A stretch of DNA of 14,359 nt from an uncultured Bacilli bacterium (GCA_910579535.1 CAJTUR010000033.1:1-14359); one strand, 5' to 3'; shown: positions 6,088 through 13,970, numbered from the stretch's first letter. The notes: a model not told the origin generated them from the letters alone. A program made the numbers and translations.

Positions 6088-6627
6088 ATGAGTACATTAA
6101 AAGAAATTTACAATAAAGAAATTATTTCATCATTAATGAAAGAAAACAATTACACTTCTGTCATGCAAGTTCCAAAATTAGATAAAATTGTAATCAACAT
6201 GGGTGTGGGTGAAGGATCTCATGATGATAAATTTATAGAAGCAGCTGTAAAAGACCTAGAAATCATAACTGGACAAAAACCAGTAGTAACTAAAGCAAGA
6301 AAATCAATCGCTGGATTTAAATTAAGAGAAGGCCAAACTATTGGTACTAAAGTAACACTTCGTGGGGAAAATATGTATAACTTTATGGAAAAATTAATAA
6401 AAGTTGCTTTACCACGTGTGAGAGATTTTAGAGGGATTTCTAATCATTCTTTCGATGGACATGGAAATTACACTCTAGGGATTAAAGAACAATTAATATT
6501 TCCTGAAATAGAATACGATAACATTTTAAAAATAAGAGGAATGGATATTGTATTCGTAACAACAGCAAAAACAAATAAAGAAGCTGAAAGCTTACTAAGA
6601 GCATTTGGAATGCCTTTTAGAAATTAA
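6088..6627 (+). CDS. rplE: 50S ribosomal protein L5
   Basis: L5 carries 5S rRNA into the central protuberance and contacts P-site tRNA. The 179 residues are the normal length. KLDKIVINMGVGEG (about 30-43), TGQKPVVTKARKSIAGFKLREG, and the ending MDIVFVTTAKTNKEAESLLRAFGMPF are all family hallmarks. The Shine-Dalgarno is weaker than elsewhere in the operon: only AGGTGAG, formed by the rplX stop (6079-6085), three bases before the ATG. Confidence 0.97.
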   Translation: MSTLKEIYNKEIISSLMKENNYTSVMQVPKLDKIVINMGVGEGSHDDKFIEAAVKDLEIITGQKPVVTKARKSIAGFKLREGQTIGTKVTLRGENMYNFMEKLIKVALPRVRDFRGISNHSFDGHGNYTLGIKEQLIFPEIEYDNILKIRGMDIVFVTTAKTNKEAESLLRAFGMPFRN

Positions 6628-6641
6628 GGAGTGAAGGAAAA

Positions 6642-6827
6642 TTGGCAAAAACAAGTTTAAAAATCAAACAACAAAGAACACCGAAATTTAAAGTTCGTGC
6701 CTATACTCGTTGCGAAAGATGTGGACGTCCTCATGGTGTTTTGAGAAAATATAAATTATGTCGTATATGTTTTAGAGAATTAGCAAACAAAGGACAAATT
6801 CCTGGCGTTAAGAAGTCAAGTTGGTAG
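6642..6827 (+). CDS. rpsN: 30S ribosomal protein S14, zinc-binding type, TTG start
   Basis: S14 lies in the 30S head next to S3 and S10. This is the short 61-residue form with the zinc ribbon C24-x2-C27 and C40-x2-C43. It starts with TTG at 6642: the next residues AKTSLKIKQQRTPKFKVRAYTRC fit the family exactly, GAAGGA is at 6633-6638, and no ATG is available upstream in frame. It follows rplE by 14 bases. A zinc-free paralogue for zinc limitation exists in some Firmicutes; none is visible here. Confidence 0.96.
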   Translation: MAKTSLKIKQQRTPKFKVRAYTRCERCGRPHGVLRKYKLCRICFRELANKGQIPGVKKSSW

Positions 6828-6842
6828 AAGGGAGGAATTTTT

Positions 6843-7238
6843 ATGGTACAAGATAAAATAGCTGATATGCTTACAAGAATTCGTAATGCAAATCAAATGA
6901 AATATGATACAGTAACAGTTATAGGAACAAAAATGACTTTAGGAATAGCAAACATTCTTAAAAGTGAAGGATACATTGCTGATTATGTTTATGAAAAAGA
7001 TATAAAAGGTGATAAATTAACGTTAACATTAAAATATGGAGAAAAGAAAGAAAGAGTTATTACTGGCTTAAAAAGAATTAGTAAATCTGGACTTCGAGTT
7101 TATGCCGCATCAAATGAAATTCCTCGTGTATTAAACGGATTAGGAATAGCCATTATTTCAACAAGTAAAGGTCTTATGACTGATAAAGAAGCAAGAAATG
7201 CTGGATTAGGAGGCGAAGTACTTGCCTTTGTATGGTAA
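6843..7238 (+). CDS. rpsH: 30S ribosomal protein S8
   Basis: S8 binds the central domain of 16S rRNA and is an early assembly protein; in E. coli it is the translational repressor of the spc operon. The 131 residues begin with DKIADMLTRIRNAN and end with the diagnostic STSKGLMTDKEARNAGLGGEVLAFVW pattern. A strong Shine-Dalgarno, GGGAGG, precedes the ATG. No S8-like binding hairpin was recognised near rplN or rplE, but I could not fold the RNA. Confidence 0.97.
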   Translation: MVQDKIADMLTRIRNANQMKYDTVTVIGTKMTLGIANILKSEGYIADYVYEKDIKGDKLTLTLKYGEKKERVITGLKRISKSGLRVYAASNEIPRVLNGLGIAIISTSKGLMTDKEARNAGLGGEVLAFVW

Positions 7239-7247
7239 GGAAAACCT

Positions 7248-7784
7248 ATGAGTAGAATTGGAAATAGAAATTTAGTAATACCTGAAGGAGTAACCGTTAC
7301 AATTGATAAGCAAACGGTAACTGTTAAAAGCGCAAAAGGTGAATTATCTCTTAATGTTTCTCCTTTAATTAATGTTGAAATAAATGAAAATAATTTAACT
7401 ACCAAATGTGTCAAAAATACAAAAGAAGCAAATGTTATGCAAGGAACGACAAATTCTCTAATAAATAATATGATTATTGGTGTATCTGAAGGATTTTCTA
7501 AAGGGTTAGAAGCTGTTGGTGTTGGATACAAATTTAATGTTCAAGGAAATAAAATTGTTGTAAACGCAGGTTATTCACATCCTGTTAATGTTGAAATTCC
7601 TTCGGGAATTAAAGCTGAACTTGTAAGTAATACTGAAATTACTTTAAGTGGAATTGATAAACAAAAGGTAACTGAATTTGCGGCTAATGTTCGAAAAATA
7701 AGAGAACCAGAGCCTTATAAAGGTAAAGGAATTCGTTATAAAGATGAACATGTTCGTCGTAAAGAAGGTAAGAAAGCAGCATAG
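7248..7784 (+). CDS. rplF: 50S ribosomal protein L6
   Basis: L6 lies near the sarcin-ricin loop and the factor-binding site. The 178-residue protein has two similar domains. It starts with MSRIGNRNLVIPEGV and ends with the signature EPEPYKGKGIRYKDEHVRRKEGK (about 152-175). The Shine-Dalgarno is poor (TAAGGAAA over the rpsH stop, 7236-7243), so coupling to rpsH translation is plausible. The stop begins the sequence TAGGTGGAGGG that serves rplR. Confidence 0.96.
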   Translation: MSRIGNRNLVIPEGVTVTIDKQTVTVKSAKGELSLNVSPLINVEINENNLTTKCVKNTKEANVMQGTTNSLINNMIIGVSEGFSKGLEAVGVGYKFNVQGNKIVVNAGYSHPVNVEIPSGIKAELVSNTEITLSGIDKQKVTEFAANVRKIREPEPYKGKGIRYKDEHVRRKEGKKAA

Positions 7785-7797
7785 GTGGAGGGATAGT

Positions 7798-8154
7798 ATG
7801 ATAAAAAAAGAATCAAGTAATGAAGCTCGAATTAGAAGACATAATCGTATAAGAGCCTCTTTAAGCGGAACGAAAGAAAGACCAAGATTAAGCGTATTTA
7901 GATCAAATAGTGGTATTTATGTTCAAGTGATTGACGATGAATCTGGTAATACTTTAGTTTCTTCTTCATCAATGGCTTTAAAATTAAAAAATGGAAGTAA
8001 CTGTGAAGCAGCTACTTTAGTTGGAAAAGATATTGCTGAAAAATGTAACAAAGCAAAAATTAATAAAGTGGTATTTGATAGAGGTGGAAACCTTTATCAT
8101 GGTCGAGTTAAAGCTTTAGCAGAAGCAGCTCGTGAAAATGGATTGGAATTCTAG
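7798..8154 (+). CDS. rplR: 50S ribosomal protein L18
   Basis: L18 binds 5S rRNA together with L5 in the central protuberance. The start at ATG 7798 gives 118 residues, the normal length, and follows GGTGGAGGG at 7784-7792; the frame stays open further upstream into rplF, but those residues do not belong to L18. RIRRHNRIRASLSGTKERPRL at the N-terminus and VVFDRGGNLYHGRVKALAEAARENGLEF at the end are typical. The stop is part of TAGGGAGG, serving rpsE. Confidence 0.96.
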   Translation: MIKKESSNEARIRRHNRIRASLSGTKERPRLSVFRSNSGIYVQVIDDESGNTLVSSSSMALKLKNGSNCEAATLVGKDIAEKCNKAKINKVVFDRGGNLYHGRVKALAEAARENGLEF

Positions 8155-8164
8155 GGAGGTCGTC

Positions 8165-8722
8165 ATGCAAAAAGAAAATAATGAAGTAAAAGAAGTACAT
8201 GAAAAGAAATTTCATAAAGAAAACAAAGATAATAGAGAGAATCGCAAAAAACTTTTAGAAGAAAAAGTAATTTCTATTGGACGTGTGACTAAAGTTACTA
8301 AAGGTGGTAGACATTTTCGTTTTTCAGCAACTGTTGTTGTTGGAAATCGTAAAGGTTTAGTTGGAATTGGAACAGGAAAAGCAAACGAAGTTCCAGCTGC
8401 AATTGCAAAAGCAAGTATGATGGCTAATAAAAATGTTACAAAAGTGGCTCTTATGGATGGAAGAACCATACCACATGAAGCTTATGGAAAAGTTGGAAGA
8501 GCCAATGTTTTAATTAAACCAGCTGTAAAAGGTACTGGAGTTATTGCTGGTGGTGCTGCAAGAAGTGTATTAGAACTTGCAGGAGTTAAAGATGTAATTT
8601 CAAAATCACTTGGATCTAATGCTAAAATTAATGTAGCCAAAGCGACATTAGAAGCATTAAAAAGTGAAAGAACTCCAGCAAAAATAGCAGCTCTTCGTGG
8701 TAAGAAAGTGGAGGAGTTATAA
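8165..8722 (+). CDS. rpsE: 30S ribosomal protein S5 with an extended charged N-terminus
   Basis: S5 acts in translational accuracy and at the mRNA entry site. The core begins near residue 34 (KVISIGRVTKVTKGGRHFRF) and continues through the double-stranded-RNA-binding-like domain, the loop GKANEVPAAIAKA, and GTGVIAGGAARSVLELAGV. I start at ATG 8165 after GGGAGG (8154-8159); this gives 185 residues, roughly 20 more than Bacillus S5, the excess being a Lys/Glu/Asn-rich N-terminal stretch. Downstream, rpmD is expected in the usual order, but rplO starts after a single base. Confidence 0.95.
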   Translation: MQKENNEVKEVHEKKFHKENKDNRENRKKLLEEKVISIGRVTKVTKGGRHFRFSATVVVGNRKGLVGIGTGKANEVPAAIAKASMMANKNVTKVALMDGRTIPHEAYGKVGRANVLIKPAVKGTGVIAGGAARSVLELAGVKDVISKSLGSNAKINVAKATLEALKSERTPAKIAALRGKKVEEL

Positions 8723-8723
8723 T

Positions 8724-9167
8724 ATGAAATTAGAAAACTTACCAGCTACAAAAGAAAAAAAAGCTAAAAAAATAGTTGGTCGTGGACCTGGATCTGGAAT
8801 GGGTAAGAATTCAACTCATGGAGAAAAAGGTCAAAAATCTAGAAGTGGAGCAAGCATTTCAGCTTGGTTTCAAGGTGGACAATCTCCTTTATATAGAAGA
8901 TTACCCAAAAGAGGATTTAATAATAAAAGATTTGAAACAAAGTACGCTTGCATTAATTTAAGTGATTTAAATAAGTATTTTAATGATGGTGAGACAGTAA
9001 CTCCCGAAATTTTAAAAGAAAGAGGAATAATTAAAAAACAATTAAGTGGTATCAAAGTTCTTGCAAATGGAAAATTAGAAAAAAAACTAACCGTTAAAGC
9101 CAATCGTTTTTCTACTTCCGCTGTAAGCGCTATTGAATCTGCTGGTGGCAAAACTGAGGTGATTTAG
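8724..9167 (+). CDS. rplO: 50S ribosomal protein L15
   Basis: L15 is a late-assembly protein reaching from the solvent side toward the core of the large subunit. The ATG at 8724 gives 147 residues, with GTGGAGGAG (8708-8716) as Shine-Dalgarno inside rpsE. The glycine-rich N-terminus GRGPGSGMGKNSTHGEKGQKSRSG and GGQSPLYRRLPKRGF are diagnostic. It lies directly after rpsE, where rpmD would normally intervene. The TAG stop touches the secY ATG, and the Shine-Dalgarno of secY is inside rplO. Confidence 0.96.
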   Translation: MKLENLPATKEKKAKKIVGRGPGSGMGKNSTHGEKGQKSRSGASISAWFQGGQSPLYRRLPKRGFNNKRFETKYACINLSDLNKYFNDGETVTPEILKERGIIKKQLSGIKVLANGKLEKKLTVKANRFSTSAVSAIESAGGKTEVI

Positions 9168-10427
9168 ATGATTCGTCGTATCACCAAAATTTTTGCTAAA
9201 GAAAATAAAGATTTACGAAAGAGAATCTATTTTACTCTATTTGCTTTAGGAATATTTTGTTTAGGGACAGGTATAACCATTCCTTGGGCTAGTGTTCTAT
9301 ATGAAGAACTAGGTTTCTTGGAAATCTTTAACTTAATGAGTGGAGGAGGCTTAAGAAGCTTTTCAATCTTCGCATTAGGAGTTAGTCCATACATAACAGC
9401 TTCAATTATTACTCAATTACTTCAAATGGACATCATTCCCTATTTTAAAGAATTAAAAGAGCAAGGATATGTAGGAAGACAAAAAATCAATAAAATTAAT
9501 AGATATTTAGCTGTTGTTTTTGCCTTTTTACAAGCGTATGTCATTTCTATATTTTATTTAAATACGAATGATGTCATGATTATGTTAAAAACATCTTTAG
9601 TTATGACAGCGGGAACTTCTTTTCTATTATGGTTAGGCGATCAAATAACAATGAAAGGAATTGGGAACGGCTCATCATTATTAATCATGGCTGGAATTAT
9701 TCAAAGTATGCCTGGAATTTTTTCAGGAGCGTTCCAAACCTTTATTACAGCTGAAACCTATAGTTTAGCAATCGGCATTGCTTTATTTGCCTTATTCTTA
9801 ATTATGTATTTGTTAGTTTTAATAGGAATCATTTGGATTACACTAGCTGAAAGAAGAATTCCTATTCAATACGCCAATCATACAACCAGTGCTTACGGAA
9901 ATCAAAATTCATTTTTACCAATTAAGATAAATAGTGCAGGTGTCATTCCTGTTATCTTTGCATCAATCGTTTTAACGATACCATCAACGGTAGCGGGGCT
10001 CATTAAAAATAATGCCGTAGTAGAATTTATTAATAAATACATTGTTTATACCACTCCAACTGGATTTATATTATACATTTTATTAATATTATTCTTTGGA
10101 TATGCTTATACGTTTATGATGATGAATCCTGAAGAAATGAGTAAAGACTTAAATAAAAGAGGAGGGTATATTCCTGGGATTAGACCTGGAAAAGACACCT
10201 CTGATTATATAAGTAAATCTTTAGGAAAACTCACAATAGTAGGATCGGTATTCTTAGTGATATTATCTGGATTACCCATACTAATGGCAAATGTATTAAA
10301 ACTTCCTCCATCTGTAACAATTGGTGGAACAGGAATATTAATTGTTGTTGGTGTAGCAATAGAGACTTATAAACAAATTGAAAGTGGATTAGTATCAAGA
10401 CGATACAAAAAAAGGAGCAGAAGATAA
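9168..10427 (+). CDS. secY: Protein translocase channel subunit SecY
   Basis: SecY forms the membrane channel through which SecA or the ribosome pass secreted and membrane proteins. The 419 residues show ten hydrophobic segments, roughly at 20-40, 70-90, 112-131, 137-157, 170-187, 198-226, 258-277, 297-318, 355-373 and 380-398. The plug and TM2 motif FALGVSPYITASIITQLL (68-85) and the cytoplasmic loop GYIPGIRPGK (333-342), with the conserved Arg at 339, are present. The Lys/Arg-rich end contains one of the three AGG codons (10413-10415), which is also the core of the adk Shine-Dalgarno. No gap separates it from rplO or adk. Confidence 0.98.
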   Translation: MIRRITKIFAKENKDLRKRIYFTLFALGIFCLGTGITIPWASVLYEELGFLEIFNLMSGGGLRSFSIFALGVSPYITASIITQLLQMDIIPYFKELKEQGYVGRQKINKINRYLAVVFAFLQAYVISIFYLNTNDVMIMLKTSLVMTAGTSFLLWLGDQITMKGIGNGSSLLIMAGIIQSMPGIFSGAFQTFITAETYSLAIGIALFALFLIMYLLVLIGIIWITLAERRIPIQYANHTTSAYGNQNSFLPIKINSAGVIPVIFASIVLTIPSTVAGLIKNNAVVEFINKYIVYTTPTGFILYILLILFFGYAYTFMMMNPEEMSKDLNKRGGYIPGIRPGKDTSDYISKSLGKLTIVGSVFLVILSGLPILMANVLKLPPSVTIGGTGILIVVGVAIETYKQIESGLVSRRYKKRSRR

Positions 10428-11087
10428 GTGAAAAACGTTATCTTTATTGCTCCTCCAGCCGCTGGCAAAGGAACAGTTAGTGAATTTTTAATGAAAAAAT
10501 ATAATTATCTTCATATTTCAACAGGAGAGTTATTAAGAAAAATAGCTTTAGAAGAATCGGAATTAGGAAGAGAAATTAAAATATTAATGCGTGAAGGAAA
10601 ATTTATTAACGATAACTTGATTTTTAGAGTTTTAGAAAGTGCCTTAAAAAAAGTAGAAAAAAAACCATTTTTACTAGATGGTGTACCTAGAAATCTAAAT
10701 CAAGCCAAATACTTAACAGAATTATTTTCTAAACTAAATGTGAATAACTACATAGTTATTAACTTAGAAATTAATGAAAACACTTTAGTAAAAAGAGCAA
10801 CAGGTAGAAGAATTTGTCAACAATGTAATACGACTTATAACATTTATTTTGATGAATTTAAACCTGTAAAAGAAAATAGATGTGATAAATGTGAAAACAA
10901 TCTTATAACTCGGTTAGATGATACCGAAGAAACCTTTAAAATACGTTTAGAAACATTTAAAACAGAAACCGAACCTCTAATCAATTATTATCAAGAGTTA
11001 GAAGTTTTAAAAACAATTGATGCCAATCAGTCTTATGAAGAAATTATAAAAAAAGTCAAAGAAATAATAGAGGTTAAAAATGATTAG
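10428..11087 (+). CDS. adk: Adenylate kinase, zinc-lid type with an unusual P-loop
   Basis: Adenylate kinase converts ATP and AMP to two ADP. The start is GTG 10428, right after the secY stop, with AAAGGAG at 10411-10417. ISTGELLR, FLLDGVPR, TGRRIC and RLDDTEET mark the AMP-binding, core and lid regions. The lid carries four cysteines, C130/C133 and C152/C155, the zinc-binding Gram-positive form. The P-loop reads APPAAGKGTV (8-17) where the family has G-x-P-G-x-G-K-G-T-Q: both glycines before GK are Ala, and the following Gln is Val; Lys14 is kept. DGFPR is also changed to DGVPR. The protein is 219 residues and looks more diverged than its neighbours. It overlaps map by eight bases. Confidence 0.93.
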   Translation: MKNVIFIAPPAAGKGTVSEFLMKKYNYLHISTGELLRKIALEESELGREIKILMREGKFINDNLIFRVLESALKKVEKKPFLLDGVPRNLNQAKYLTELFSKLNVNNYIVINLEINENTLVKRATGRRICQQCNTTYNIYFDEFKPVKENRCDKCENNLITRLDDTEETFKIRLETFKTETEPLINYYQELEVLKTIDANQSYEEIIKKVKEIIEVKND

Positions 11088-11829
11088 TATAAAAAGTGAA
11101 CGTGAAATAGAATTGATGCGTTACGCAGGACATATTAATTATTTAACACATGAAGAATTAAAAAAACACATCAAACCTGGTATAAAAACGATTGAATTGG
11201 ATCGAATTGCCTATAACTTTATTATTAAACACGATTGTATTCCTTCACAGCTCGGTTTTGAAGGTTATCCTAATACGATTTGCATCTCTATTAATGATGA
11301 AGTAGTACACGGCATACCTAGTAACAGAAAATTAAAAGAAAAGGATATTGTATCGATTGATTTTTGTGTCGGCTATAAAGGATACCATTCAGATGCAGCG
11401 AGAACCTATATTGTAGGAAAAGTAGATAAAGACAGAGAAGACTTAGTAAAGAATACCAAAGAAGCTCTATACATCGGCTTGAGTAAAGTACGAAATGGTG
11501 TTAAAATAGGTGACATTAGCCATGCCATTGAAAGTTTTGCTCATAGCAAAGGATTAAGTGTGGTTGAAGAATTAGTCGGTCATGGTGTTGGAAGCAGTAT
11601 TCATGAAGAGCCAGATATTCCAAACTTTGGGGAACCAAATAAAGGAAAAATATTAAAAAGTGGCATGACAATTGCAATAGAGCCTATGTTAAATCTAGGA
11701 AAAAAACAGGTGTGTTTAACCGATCAAGATGATTGGGTAATTGTAACAAAAGATGGAAGCCCATCTGCTCACTTTGAACATACTGTTTTAGTGACAGATG
11801 AAGGCTATGAAATATTAACAGGAGAATAA
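11080..11829 (+). CDS. map: Type I methionine aminopeptidase
   Basis: This enzyme removes the initiator methionine from new proteins at the ribosome. The 249-residue product has the complete two-metal site: D94 (in SIDF), D105 (in HSDAART), H168 (in GHGVG), E201 (in AIEPM) and E233 (in AHFEH). H77 in VHGIP and H175 in IHEEP are the usual substrate-side histidines. It starts inside the end of adk (overlap of eight bases), so the two are probably translated in a coupled way. No N-terminal zinc-finger extension is present. Confidence 0.96.
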   Translation: MISIKSEREIELMRYAGHINYLTHEELKKHIKPGIKTIELDRIAYNFIIKHDCIPSQLGFEGYPNTICISINDEVVHGIPSNRKLKEKDIVSIDFCVGYKGYHSDAARTYIVGKVDKDREDLVKNTKEALYIGLSKVRNGVKIGDISHAIESFAHSKGLSVVEELVGHGVGSSIHEEPDIPNFGEPNKGKILKSGMTIAIEPMLNLGKKQVCLTDQDDWVIVTKDGSPSAHFEHTVLVTDEGYEILTGE

Positions 11830-11831
11830 AT

Positions 11832-12083
11832 ATGGCGAAAAAAAATATAACGAAAAATGAATCTTCAAAAAAAGAAGAAAAAATTGAAGTTGAAGGTAAA
11901 GTAGTAGACGTTGTAAAAGGCGGCGATTACATCGTAGAATTACCTAATGGTCATACTGTAGAAGCCTACGTTTCTGGTAAAATGCGTGTAAACATGATAC
12001 GTATTCTACCAGGTGATACAGTAACAATAGAACTTTCGCCTTACGACTTAACACGTGGGCGTATAACATGGAACAAAAGATAA
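11832..12083 (+). CDS. infA: Translation initiation factor IF-1
   Basis: IF-1 occupies the A site of the 30S subunit during initiation. The OB fold runs from about residue 17 to the end, with IEVEGKVVDVV, HVSGK-like VSGKMRVNMIRILPGD, and TVELSPYDLTRGRIT-like residues, all easily recognised. The length is 83 against about 72 in most bacteria; the excess is a Lys/Ser/Glu-rich N-terminal stretch. The ATG two bases after the map stop follows AGGAGA (11820-11825) and is the best start. The last Tyr of the usual RITYR is Trp here. Confidence 0.96.
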   Translation: MAKKNITKNESSKKEEKIEVEGKVVDVVKGGDYIVELPNGHTVEAYVSGKMRVNMIRILPGDTVTIELSPYDLTRGRITWNKR

Positions 12084-12098
12084 TGGGAGGTATAAATT

Positions 12099-12215
12099 AT
12101 GAAAAAAAGACCATCAGTAAAACCAATATGTAAAAAATGTAAAAAAATCAAAAGAAAAGGAAAAGTAATGGTTATTTGTGAAAATCCAAAACACAAACAA
12201 ACCCAAGGAAAATAG
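12099..12215 (+). CDS. rpmJ: 50S ribosomal protein L36, zinc-binding type
   Basis: L36 is the smallest ribosomal protein and stabilises 23S rRNA near the factor-binding side. The frame encodes 38 residues, starting MKKRPSVKPICKKCKKIKRK and ending NPKHKQTQGK. The zinc ligands C11, C14, C27 and H32 are all present, so it is the C+ form. GGGAGG at 12085-12090 is nine bases before the ATG. It lies in its standard place between infA and rpsM. The stop is the T of a TAGGAGGT that serves rpsM. Confidence 0.97.
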   Translation: MKKRPSVKPICKKCKKIKRKGKVMVICENPKHKQTQGK

Positions 12216-12224
12216 GAGGTATAT

Positions 12225-12599
12225 ATGGCAAGAATTAAAAATATTGAACTACCAAATGAAAAACATGTATGTATTGGATTAACAGCAATTTATGGAATTG
12301 GAAGAAGCTTAGCATTAACCATTTGTAATGATGCAAAAGTCGATTCTACTAAAAAAATTAAAGATTTAACAGACAGTGAGATTACAGCGCTTCGTAAAGA
12401 AATAGATAAATACGATGTTGAAGGAGATCTTCGTCGTGACGTTCAAATGTCTATTAAAAATAAAATGGAAATTAATTGCTATCAAGGAATAAGACATAAA
12501 AAAGGTTTACCAGTAAGAGGTCAAAGAACAAGCAGAAATGCACGTACTCGTAAAGGTAAAGGAAAAGTAGTAGCAAATAAGAAAAAAGTAGGTAAATAG
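12225..12599 (+). CDS. rpsM: 30S ribosomal protein S13
   Basis: S13 forms bridges from the 30S head to the large subunit and touches P-site tRNA through its basic tail. The protein has 124 residues. The helix-two-turn-helix region GLTAIYGIGRSLA (18-30) and the C-terminal block RHKKGLPVRGQRTSRNARTR (89-108) identify it. The Lys-rich end is normal for the family. The stop is within TAGGAGGT (12597-12604), which serves rpsK. Confidence 0.97.
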   Translation: MARIKNIELPNEKHVCIGLTAIYGIGRSLALTICNDAKVDSTKKIKDLTDSEITALRKEIDKYDVEGDLRRDVQMSIKNKMEINCYQGIRHKKGLPVRGQRTSRNARTRKGKGKVVANKKKVGK

Positions 12600-12609
12600 G
12601 AGGTAAACT

Positions 12610-12993
12610 ATGGCATATAACAGAAGAAAAAGAAAAGTTAAGAAAAATATTCCAGAAGCAGTTGTTCATATTCATGCAAATTACAATAATACAATCGTAA
12701 CTATTGCTGAAAAAAATGGTAACGTCATTACATGGGCATCAGCTGGAACCATTGGTTATAAAGGCAGCAAAAAGAAAACACCTTATGCTGCTGGAATGAG
12801 TGCCGAAGCTTGTGCAAAAGCGGCTGCTGATGCTGGGGTAAAAATCGCTGATGTACTCGTTAAAGGTTTAGGAAATGGTAGAGAAAATGCAATTCGTTCT
12901 ATTCAAGCAGCTGGCATTGAAATAAGAAGTATTGTAGACGTGACACCAGTACCACATAACGGATGTCGTCCACCAAAACGTCCTAGAAATTAA
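12610..12993 (+). CDS. rpsK: 30S ribosomal protein S11
   Basis: S11 lies on the platform near the E site and the mRNA exit. The 127 residues include HIHANYNNTIVTI, GAKKGxxY-like GSKKKTPYAAGMSAEACAKAA, and the ending TPVPHNGCRPPKRPRN, all typical. The gene follows rpsM by 10 bases. In some lineages rpsD comes next; here rpoA follows directly, as in Bacillus. Confidence 0.97.
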   Translation: MAYNRRKRKVKKNIPEAVVHIHANYNNTIVTIAEKNGNVITWASAGTIGYKGSKKKTPYAAGMSAEACAKAAADAGVKIADVLVKGLGNGRENAIRSIQAAGIEIRSIVDVTPVPHNGCRPPKRPRN

Positions 12994-13014
12994 TGATCGA
13001 AAGGGAGCAAGAAT

Positions 13015-13959
13015 ATGATTAAGTTTGAAAAACCAGAATACAAAATAACAGAATATGCAACAGATTCTCATTATGCAACATTTGAATTAGAACCTTTAGA
13101 ACGAGGATTTGGAACAACAATTGGAAACGCTTTAAGGCGTGTCATGCTATCGAGTTTGCCAGGATGTGCAATCACTAGTGTAAAAATTGATGGGGTTTTA
13201 CATGAATTTCAAAAAATAGAGGGCGTTTATGAAGACGTTACAAGTATCATCCTAAATTTAAAAAGTGTTGTACTAAAAAATCATACCGAAGAAGACAAAA
13301 TAATTCATATAAATAAATCAACACCTGGACCAGTAACAGCTGGAGATATTGAATGTGACCCAGATTTAGAAATTATAAATAAAGATTTAGTTATTTGTAA
13401 TTTAGTTGAAGGTGGGAAAATTAATATGGAAATGACCATATCAAATGGAAAAGGCTACGTAGATGCTAAAGAAAATCAAAATAAATTAGATACCAAAAAA
13501 GTTGGTGTAATAGCAATCGATTCTTTATATTCACCCGTAGAAAAAGTAGCATACGAAGTTGAAAATGCACGTGTAGGGCATAATGAAAATTATGATAAAC
13601 TTATTATGCGTATTAATACCAATGGAAGCATTACTCCAGAAGAATGTATGGCATTATCAGCAAAAATTTTAATTGAACATTTCAATATCGTATCAGATTT
13701 AAATACGATTAGTGATGTCTCAGGATTAATGGCTGAGAAAAAAGTAGATACAATAACAAAAACATTAGAAACCCCAATTGAAGAAATTGAATTTTCTGTA
13801 AGAGCATATAACTGTTTAAAAAGAGCTGGTATTCATACGGTTCAAGATTTAATTTCAAAAAGAGAAGTTGAGGTTACAAAGATTCGTAACTTAGGTAAAA
13901 AATCATTAAAAGAAGTCTTAGATAAAGTTGTTGAAATGGGACTTAAATTTCGAGATTAA
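13015..13959 (+). CDS. rpoA: DNA-directed RNA polymerase subunit alpha
   Basis: Alpha dimerises to nucleate RNA polymerase assembly and binds upstream promoter DNA and activators through its C-terminal domain. The 314 residues contain the N-terminal assembly domain, with FELEPLERGFGTTIGNALRR (23-42) and LSSLPGCAITSVKI, a short linker, and the C-terminal helix-hairpin-helix domain from about 256. R263 with N266 and C267 corresponds to the DNA-contacting RxxNC of E. coli alpha. Arg41 in the invariant NALRR motif is encoded by AGG (13135-13137). The Shine-Dalgarno AAGGGAG is at 13000-13006. Confidence 0.98.
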   Translation: MIKFEKPEYKITEYATDSHYATFELEPLERGFGTTIGNALRRVMLSSLPGCAITSVKIDGVLHEFQKIEGVYEDVTSIILNLKSVVLKNHTEEDKIIHINKSTPGPVTAGDIECDPDLEIINKDLVICNLVEGGKINMEMTISNGKGYVDAKENQNKLDTKKVGVIAIDSLYSPVEKVAYEVENARVGHNENYDKLIMRINTNGSITPEECMALSAKILIEHFNIVSDLNTISDVSGLMAEKKVDTITKTLETPIEEIEFSVRAYNCLKRAGIHTVQDLISKREVEVTKIRNLGKKSLKEVLDKVVEMGLKFRD

Positions 13960-13970
13960 GGAGGATTAAT

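Noticed and set aside
7100..7531. 143-codon open frame on the minus strand across rpsH and rplF
   Set aside because: It lies wholly opposite two certain ribosomal genes, has no ribosome binding site of note and reads as a low-complexity hydrophobic shadow.
8776..8961. 61-codon + strand frame inside rplO
   Set aside because: It overlaps the certain L15 coding sequence in another frame and has no Shine-Dalgarno of its own.
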